Assembly: GCA_905221605.1 (NCBI GenBank)
Contig: CAJNDS010000349.1
Coordinates: 81,001-145,000, forward strand
Length of the DNA: 64,000 nt
Source of the DNA: Symbiodinium natans
Taxonomy: Eukaryota > Sar > Dinophyceae > Suessiales > Symbiodiniaceae
Reading direction: 5' to 3'
In this document: piece after piece, positions 58,963 to 64,000 of the stretch
How the letters are laid out: every line of letters starts with the position of its first letter
Numbering within the stretch: position 1 is the first letter of the stretch
Translations under genes and position numbers: made by a program
Notes under the pieces: model-generated
The model's database searches: none
Told to the model about the DNA's origin: nothing
Seen by the model: only the letters and a program-made list of their open reading frames with translations

Positions 58963-60246
58963 TCAGCGAGGCCACCCCACTGCTATGCCGCGAAGCACCA
59001 CATGCTTGGGCGAGAGCAGAAAATGCTCACCCGAGCGTACCGAGCCCGCGTCTCTGCATGCAGAGTGGAGGTAATCGTGCCCACCTTCCACCTGAGGAGT
59101 GGGCCCCGGGAGCTCGGCTTCCACCACCAACATAGCCCCTCCGAGGGACTTAGCCCGGCTCGCTGTCTTCTTCACAGCAGCCACCATGGACTCTTTCGAG
59201 AAACCCACGAGGGCACCCCGAGCCGAAAATCCATAAGCCGGGAAGCCGTCTTCACGATTGTCCCCCACAGTGATTTCTCCACATTGGGCCACGCCAATCA
59301 CCGAGGCAAAACTTGTGCCATGACACATCGTGGCCTGGCTGGCATAGTTGGGGTCATGGACAAAACTCGGCCCCTTGATGTTGCATCCCACGAACAAAAC
59401 GTTCTGGCCCGGGACATCGAAAGTGAACATCTCCGGCCCAACCTTTTGGGCAAGATCACCATCGCCCTCCAAGGGACGTCCGTAGTGCCGGAAGGCCCCC
59501 ATAATCGTGGCCATTCTGCCAGCAACTGCATCAGGCACCGAAAGGTGGGACATATGGGGCTTGTACTCCGAGGCCTCGGCAAATTGGGCCGCGATCTTGC
59601 TCCACGGGTACTTCCACCAGGGCTCAAGCTGTCCCTTCTCGACCAACTCCCGTGCGCTGAGGGGTCGATCCGTGGCAGCCCAAGCTGCCGTGTTGGCTGA
59701 CTCCCATAAGGCTTTGAGGTACTCCCCATCATCAGCTTCTTCATCCTCCAGGGAAAGCTCCTCTTGTTTTGCCTTATCGGCAGCTGCCTTTCGGGCTTCG
59801 GCCGCCTTGATCTCTTCAGGTGTGGCCTCCTTAACATCATAACTTTCGGCGGGCCGTTCCTGATGCTTGCTTTTCTTCCAATTCTCACTCTGCCACTTGT
59901 TCCACGGCCGGTGGGGTTTCTTCCATTGAGGCTGAGACTTCCAACTGTCTCTCCAACTGGAGGGTGTCTCTTGCACATTGGCCCCTGGCCCGATCAAGGC
60001 CGGTTGCTGCATCACCGGCACCTGTTGCCATACATGCCCTGGGCTTGCCATAGGCAAAGCGGGTGGTGGTGGCATGGGAGGTGGCGCCGTTTCGCGGCGG
60101 GGTGGGGTGCTCCTCCTGGACCCACGCCGACCCCTTGAACGATCTCTCGTTCGCTCTCTTGAGCGCGAGTCTGAGCTGCTACGGCGCCTACGGCGTCTGC
60201 CCCGGGAATCCGTCCCAAAAGGTGGCATCAAAGGCCATGGGTACAT
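58963..60246 (-). CDS. Y RS-rich protein with possible ADP-ribosyltransferase-like C-term
   Basis: ATG 60246 (MYPWPLMPPFG). Residues about 10-45 are an Arg/Ser tract (RRRRRRSSSDSRSRERTRDR) typical of RNA-binding or splicing-related proteins. A Pro-rich stretch and a Trp/Lys-rich basic stretch (PQWKKPHRPWNKWQS) follow, then a Glu/Ala helix (EEIKAAEARKAAADKAKQEE). The C-terminal 200 residues contain ATMCHGTSFASVIGVAQCGE, then GFPAYGFSARGALVG, then GGAMLVVEAELPG, an H...Y...E arrangement that could be an ADP-ribosyltransferase fold. That reading is speculative. It is not found in E1, E2 or X. Open throughout; precedes YR by about 220 bases. Confidence 0.55.
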   Translation of the reverse strand: MYPWPLMPPFGTDSRGRRRRRRSSSDSRSRERTRDRSRGRRGSRRSTPPRRETAPPPMPPPPALPMASPGHVWQQVPVMQQPALIGPGANVQETPSSWRDSWKSQPQWKKPHRPWNKWQSENWKKSKHQERPAESYDVKEATPEEIKAAEARKAAADKAKQEELSLEDEEADDGEYLKALWESANTAAWAATDRPLSARELVEKGQLEPWWKYPWSKIAAQFAEASEYKPHMSHLSVPDAVAGRMATIMGAFRHYGRPLEGDGDLAQKVGPEMFTFDVPGQNVLFVGCNIKGPSFVHDPNYASQATMCHGTSFASVIGVAQCGEITVGDNREDGFPAYGFSARGALVGFSKESMVAAVKKTASRAKSLGGAMLVVEAELPGPTPQVEGGHDYLHSACRDAGSVRSGEHFLLSPKHVVLRGIAVGWPR

Positions 60247-60255
60247 CTGACCCAC

Positions 60256-60974
60256 CAGGCACCTGCCTTCGTGTCACAAGTTCCGTGCTCCTGCACAAAA
60301 ATGCCCCGGCGAGTGTCGCCACGAACTAAGATTTTGGGCCAAAGAAAAACAAATAATGCACGAACACTTGCTGCAATGACCACATCTGTGCCTACCACCG
60401 ATACTCTGCGGTGCTGATCCTTCCTTTCCATGTTGATACACGTCACGTGGCTGCGCGGCCCTTCTTGGCCAGCCCTCTTGGGCTCTATACTTCTCGTAAG
60501 AGCACTTCTGGCTCGAGCTTTCGGCTCAGGTCGAAAACACGACCTAGGTCGTGTGATCAAGCTTGCACAGAAAAACAAGTCCCAAAACGATTCTCCAACA
60601 CTGTACTACATCTCGATGCACAGACGTCTGTCATTTGTCGTGAGGTTACCAAACAAACGCACTTCTCCTCTAACCAAAACAAAGTACCCAACAAGAAGCC
60701 TCGACAACAGGCAACTAGGCCCGAGGCGAGACCTGCAACCGAATGCATCAAGCACACTGAGCTCAGGGCCGCCAACATCGCAGACGCCACGATCCCACGG
60801 TATTACAGGTATCCTGATGTTAACCAGAACAACATGAGTAAAAAGATCTCTACAGTGCTCGAACATATAAGGTTTGCCAGCATTCAGCCAAAGTCAAAAC
60901 GATGCGCTGTTTTCTCTTGTCCTGTCTGACAAGGTTTCGTCTATTGACAGTCACATCTGTCTCGAATTCACCAG
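60256..60974 (-). other. Y spacer, nothing recognised
   Basis: No supported ORF. It separates the 172-aa ORF from the RS-rich gene. Confidence 0.35.
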
Positions 60975-61493
60975 TCATGGTGAGTATGGGCCAGGCCTCC
61001 GGTCAGGCCTAAAATGCCTCATGCGAATCGCTAACGATGGGAACTGAGGTGGAGGCACGGGCTCCCGGTTGTACATCCTGATCCCCGCGATCGTCAGGGA
61101 CCACACCATCATGTCTGCATGAAGTCGGAATGACTCCTGAAGGTGCCTAAGTAAATCAAACTGCAGCTCAACCATGTGTCGCAAAGCGTGGATCGCCTGA
61201 AAGAGCTGTTCGACATCACAGCCAAGAGCTGACGTTGATGTCTGTTGCTGACTCTGAAACGTCAAAAACGACTCGCGAGCCTTGCGAATGTCACCTTCCA
61301 AAGATGTAATGTGTTGTAAACATCGGCGAAGACGAGAATGATGTTCCATAATTTTCGTATCAATCTCCCACAAAGCAACTCTATCATATTCACAGAAGCT
61401 GAAAGGACGATCTGCATGAGTTTCCACAGTGGAGTCTTCCATGGGATGATTCTCATCAATGTGACGGGCTAACGAATCCCTGAGGGCAGTCAT
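60975..61493 (-). CDS. Y 172-aa helical protein
   Basis: ATG 61493 (MTALRDSLARHIDENHPMED). The centre is alpha-helical with heptad-like leucines (HSRLRRCLQHITSLEGDIRK; LFQAIHALRHMVELQFDLLR). The Pro-rich end includes REPVPPPQFPSLAIRM. No family recognised. It is the second ORF after the 5' repeat in Y, where E1 also has coiled-coil-like ORFs. Confidence 0.45.
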   Translation of the reverse strand: MTALRDSLARHIDENHPMEDSTVETHADRPFSFCEYDRVALWEIDTKIMEHHSRLRRCLQHITSLEGDIRKARESFLTFQSQQQTSTSALGCDVEQLFQAIHALRHMVELQFDLLRHLQESFRLHADMMVWSLTIAGIRMYNREPVPPPQFPSLAIRMRHFRPDRRPGPYSP

Positions 61494-61624
61494 AAGTACC
61501 AACCCCCTGAAGCACTTCGAGCCTCAAAGAAAAGCACGAGGTGTAAAACACGTGTCCCTGCTCCACATAAAAACTGTGGAAAGAAATGAGCAGCACTCAG
61601 GGCCCGGCTCATACTGTCTCCAGC

Positions 61625-61891
61625 TCATGGAAAAAGAGCATGGAAAGCTGATCGAAAACGTCTCACGAACGACTCCAGCCAAGATAAGCGTGCATCACTT
61701 TGTTGAACACGTGCTTCTAACACACGCAAGCGACTGGATATGTCTTCAAGGGCTCGACTGAGTTCGCCAAGTTCATCTTGATGCCTTTCACACATAGCAT
61801 GCACATCAACCACATGCCGATGCACCAAACTGACTGTGCCAGTCCCACTAGAGGACGGTGTCTGGGGCTCCGAAGCTGTACCATCTGCCAT
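61625..61891 (-). CDS. Y 88-aa coiled-coil-like protein
   Basis: ATG 61891 (MADGTASEPQTPSSSG), 17 bases after the end of the 5' repeat. Ser/Thr-rich start, then a helix with regular leucines (ELGELSRALEDISSRLRVLE) and LSWLESFVRRF. The position equals the small ORFs of the other elements. Function unknown. Confidence 0.5.
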   Translation of the reverse strand: MADGTASEPQTPSSSGTGTVSLVHRHVVDVHAMCERHQDELGELSRALEDISSRLRVLEARVQQSDARLSWLESFVRRFRSAFHALFP

Positions 61892-61908
61892 GGCTCAAGC
61901 TAACCCCC

Positions 61909-62165
61909 TTTTTCGAAAACAATCTATCAGCTTCTAAGAGCACTTTCCGGGCATCCTGCCCTTTGAGAGGTCCCGCTGCGACGGGTGTATAAGTAAATAC
62001 AAATCCTGCATGAACAAGCATAAAACTGATCAAGCATTAGAAATAAGTTGTGCAAAAAGGCAAGCACTGAAACAACAATCAAATGTTTTGTTCACCACAA
62101 CATTTTGATGTTGTTTCCTTTGAACAATAAAGCTCTATCTTCTCCAGGCATTCGAAGAACGATAC
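61909..62165 (-). repeat. Y repeat B, outer copy (5' end)
   Basis: Identical to 51829-52085. Confidence 0.96.
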
Positions 62166-63127
62166 AGGCTGACAAGAAGGAAGAGGCTTTGGATGGCGGG
62201 GCCTGCGAGCCATCCAGGAACTGCATGTACCTCCAGAACATGTCATCAGTAAAGGGGTCGAGGTTGGCACCAACAATTGTATCAAACCACCTCAGGAACG
62301 TGAGGATGCTACCTGCTCTCTTGGAGGCTGTTCCTGCGGCCCTCGACCCAATGCATGCCTCCAATGCCTGTGGATCAACCTCGCACTCCGGGTGCATCTT
62401 GCTGGTTCTACGCATGATTACGATCCACTTATCAACTGCAAGCCTCACCGCTTTACGGTGCTGGGCATCAACGTCCACATCAGAGAGGACCTTGAAAACA
62501 GTAGACGCAAGGTCTCCAGACACGAACGGCTCCTGCGGTTCATCCAAGGAGGTGAATGGATCACACGGAGGCGATTGAGGGGTCCAGACTTCCGTCTCAC
62601 GCATTGAAAGGGTTGGCATTTTAAGTTCAGAAAACACTGAGGACTCACCAAAGATTGCACTAACAGCAGGCAGCTCCCACGGCAAAACAACATCAGACAT
62701 GCCCCCATCCGCCAAACGTACAAAGTTGTCGGCAAACACATCACCCACGGTGCGGGCCATTTTTGATGGAGGCTCGTCAACAGTAAGTTTCTCAGTCTCG
62801 GCTAACTGAGGGTCATCCCCGGAGGGCGTCATGCTCTGCGGACTGACTCAACAGATCATCACGCACACATGACCGGCATGAAGTATGCTCAGAGCTGAGC
62901 TCAGACATGTCAGGGTTGACGTCAACCATAAAGTCTTCCATCGCTGAGACAGGGGAGTTTTCATCTCCCCAATCTAGGGCATCAGCTTCCGCATCCGACG
63001 GCCTTGGCAACACCAAGGGGGGCAATTCAAGGTGAGCAATAGGAAGGACTGGCGGCCCATCATCTTCGCTGACATGGCCAACCGAAACATCATCCCCCTC
63101 TATATCCGGCAGACTGTCTGTAGACAT
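62166..63127 (-). pseudogene. X tyrosine recombinase, N-terminal part
   Basis: The ATG at 63127 (MSTDSLPDIEGDDVS) is 14 bases after the small ORF, as in E2. An acidic stretch follows. The frame ends at 62813 (EHDALRG), while the homologous frame continues from 62832 (TPSGDDPQLAETEKL), so one base was gained or lost near 62820. Then FVRLADGGMSDVVLPWELP and the core-binding region (ACIGSRAAGTASKRAGSILT; FTDDMFWRYMQFLDG) up to SSFLSA at the Y junction. The catalytic half is at 51017-49829. Confidence 0.72.
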
Positions 63128-63141
63128 GTCAGCAGCAACAT

Positions 63142-63453
63142 TCAACCTTGCAGAGGAAGAAGTTGGCGGTAACACGACTGCACCCAATGGGCAGCAGCAC
63201 TGAACTGGTTCCAGTCAGACACCGTGAGGCAGAGAAGGAATCTGGCGCCTTCACTGCGACTAACGAGGAGGCCACGGAAGCTGGGCTCAACAATGTAGCT
63301 GAAAATATCCGGCGGCGCTTCAAGGCTGCGCTGAAGGTCAGGCACGTGATAGTGCAAGGGTCGAATGCGAACAGGCGCGAAGACAAAGGATGGCACAGGT
63401 ACACGAAAGTCGTCTGATGACGACGTGGATGCACTGGATGCCGAAAGGTCCAT
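63142..63453 (-). CDS. Conserved 103-aa small protein of X
   Basis: ATG 63453 (MDLSASSASTSSSDDF). Same length as the E2 protein and clearly homologous: LQRSLEAPPDIFSYIVEPSF and GLLVSRSEGARFLL. No lesion. It lies between the 5' repeat and YR. No function recognised. Confidence 0.7.
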   Translation of the reverse strand: MDLSASSASTSSSDDFRVPVPSFVFAPVRIRPLHYHVPDLQRSLEAPPDIFSYIVEPSFRGLLVSRSEGARFLLCLTVSDWNQFSAAAHWVQSCYRQLLPLQG

Positions 63454-63540
63454 CCACCCCCCCGATCACGGGGAGGCTTGCACGAAACCAAAGTCTTAGC
63501 ACCTGAAACAGAGCCACTAGACTAGAAGCGGCCTCGAGCC

Positions 63541-63615
63541 TCAAAAATTTTCGCACTGAGCTGTGGAGCCAGCGCTTGAGCCAAAATGGCTACGGAGCTC
63601 GCGAACAGTAAGCTT
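63541..63615 (-). repeat. X repeat B, outer copy (5' end), with DinoSL replacement
   Basis: 63541-63574 matches the inner copy from 28802. 63597-63615 matches its far end up to 29011. The middle is the spliced leader in place of about 155 bases. Confidence 0.9.
63575..63596 (-). other. Dinoflagellate spliced leader (DinoSL) relic
   Basis: The minus strand contains GTAGCCATTTTGGCTCAAG preceded by TCC, an exact 22-nt match to the known DinoSL consensus (variable first base = T here). It is followed directly by cgctggctcc, the sequence that follows the AG acceptor in the inner repeat. Read from memory of the consensus; no search run. Confidence 0.93.
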
Positions 63616-64000
63616 CAAATGATAACTGAAACTGCCTAGGGCCCAGCTCAGACTCACTCGCTTTTTGACTGTCTCCGTCACCCTAAATGTGAGTCATCGC
63701 GTCCGATACTCACGTACCCGGATGGGCCGACACCCTGAGTTCCCGTCTAGTGGCGTCCCACACTGGGTAACTCACGACAACCAGCGGAGGGCCGTATCGC
63801 TCATCAGAAAGTCTGTGCCCAGCCGTGTCGTGGAGCCGTACCATAGTGCAGAAACTGCTAGAGGGCGAACCTGCTCCTCGCCACAAGAGCGAGTCCCGGC
63901 TCTCGCACCCCGCTGCAAGACGAGGCGTTGGTGACACGTTGGGGCCAGCGTCACCCTCAAGCAGCCCTGCGCATGTAGCTGGTCGTACTTCAGAACTGTG
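63616..64000. other. Right flank of X, no gene seen
   Basis: No supported ORF or repeat. Because X has no visible target duplication, the pre-insertion neighbour of this sequence should be 28477. Confidence 0.4.

Larger units (their letters stand above)
51018..62165 (-). mobile_element. Y: intact DIRS-like YR retrotransposon nested in X
   Basis: 11,148 bp, minus strand. 5' outer B (62165-61909), small ORFs, an RS-rich protein, YR, Gag, UGA, Pol, inner A (52323-52086), inner B (52085-51829), G/C box, a 557-base tail with a small ORF, outer A (51255-51018). The two B copies are identical over 257 bases and the A copies look identical over 238. All major ORFs are open. It interrupts the X recombinase with no target duplication; joining 62166 to 51017 restores the frame. 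The youngest-looking element in the window. Confidence 0.93.
62166..63615 (-). mobile_element. Element X, piece 1 (5' end)
   Basis: 5' outer repeat with a captured spliced leader, the 103-aa ORF and the N-terminal half of YR, interrupted by Y at 62165/62166. Confidence 0.88.

Noticed and set aside
61884-61897. GCCATGGCTCAAG on the plus strand, similar to the end of DinoSL with three T missing
   Set aside because: It is on the wrong strand for Y and overlaps the start codon region of the 88-aa ORF. The similarity is short.

Overview
The window looks like nuclear DNA of a dinoflagellate, probably from the Symbiodinium-like group. Four observations point there: an exact dinoflagellate spliced-leader (DinoSL) sequence at 63575-63596 on the minus strand, TTTAGGG-type telomeric repeats at 14152-14204, long intron-poor retroelement ORFs, and cytosine-methyltransferase genes mixed with transposon genes. 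I saw no tRNA, rRNA or CRISPR array, and no ordinary housekeeping gene. Almost the whole window is mobile DNA.

Layout. (1) 1-9305, minus strand: 'E1', a DIRS/PAT-like tyrosine-recombinase (YR) retrotransposon. It has split direct repeats, ORFs for YR, Gag, methyltransferase, 2OG-oxygenase-like domain, RT and RNase H, and several lesions. It inserted into the last gene of the next block. (2) 9306-22125, minus strand: a co-oriented cluster. It holds a 1528-aa protein with a DDE-transposase-like signature, a two-finger C2H2 protein, a complete C5 DNA methyltransferase, and a Cys-rich/coiled-coil protein with a downstream exon. Hairpin clusters, minisatellites and telomere-like DNA lie between the genes. 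It is a candidate large DNMT-carrying DNA transposon. (3) About 22480-28477, minus: 'LINE1', a non-LTR element with AP-endonuclease, RT, zinc fingers, a Gag-like block in another frame, and a C-terminal ubiquitin-specific-protease (USP) domain. (4) 28478-63615, minus: 'X', an old DIRS-like element split into four pieces by three later insertions. These are 'E2' (29567-38670, plus, intact DIRS-like), 'LINE2' (41064-47215, minus, with 13-bp target-site duplications) and 'Y' (51018-62165, minus, intact DIRS-like with identical repeats). Removing the insertions leaves X at about 8.7 kb and restores its frame at the E2, LINE2 and Y sites.

How the parts work together. The four DIRS-like elements share one plan: 5' outer repeat, small ORF(s), YR, Gag with a Cys/His knuckle, then Pol in the SAME frame as Gag. 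Gag and Pol are separated by one UGA codon that is always followed by C. The internal repeat junction comes next, then a short C-rich/G-rich box beside the inner repeat, then the 3' outer repeat. In E1, X and E2, Pol carries an apparent Fe(II)/2-oxoglutarate dioxygenase-like domain (HxD...H...R) together with a C5-methyltransferase-like domain. The domain order differs between elements. Y lacks the oxygenase and has a methyltransferase relic without its catalytic Cys motif.

The most striking signal is the DinoSL inside the 5' repeat of X. It sits exactly at an AG splice acceptor that the internal repeat copy still retains. This is direct evidence that a trans-spliced element RNA was reverse transcribed and that the outermost end was rebuilt from the internal repeat. 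All functional calls are made by eye from motifs; no database search was run.
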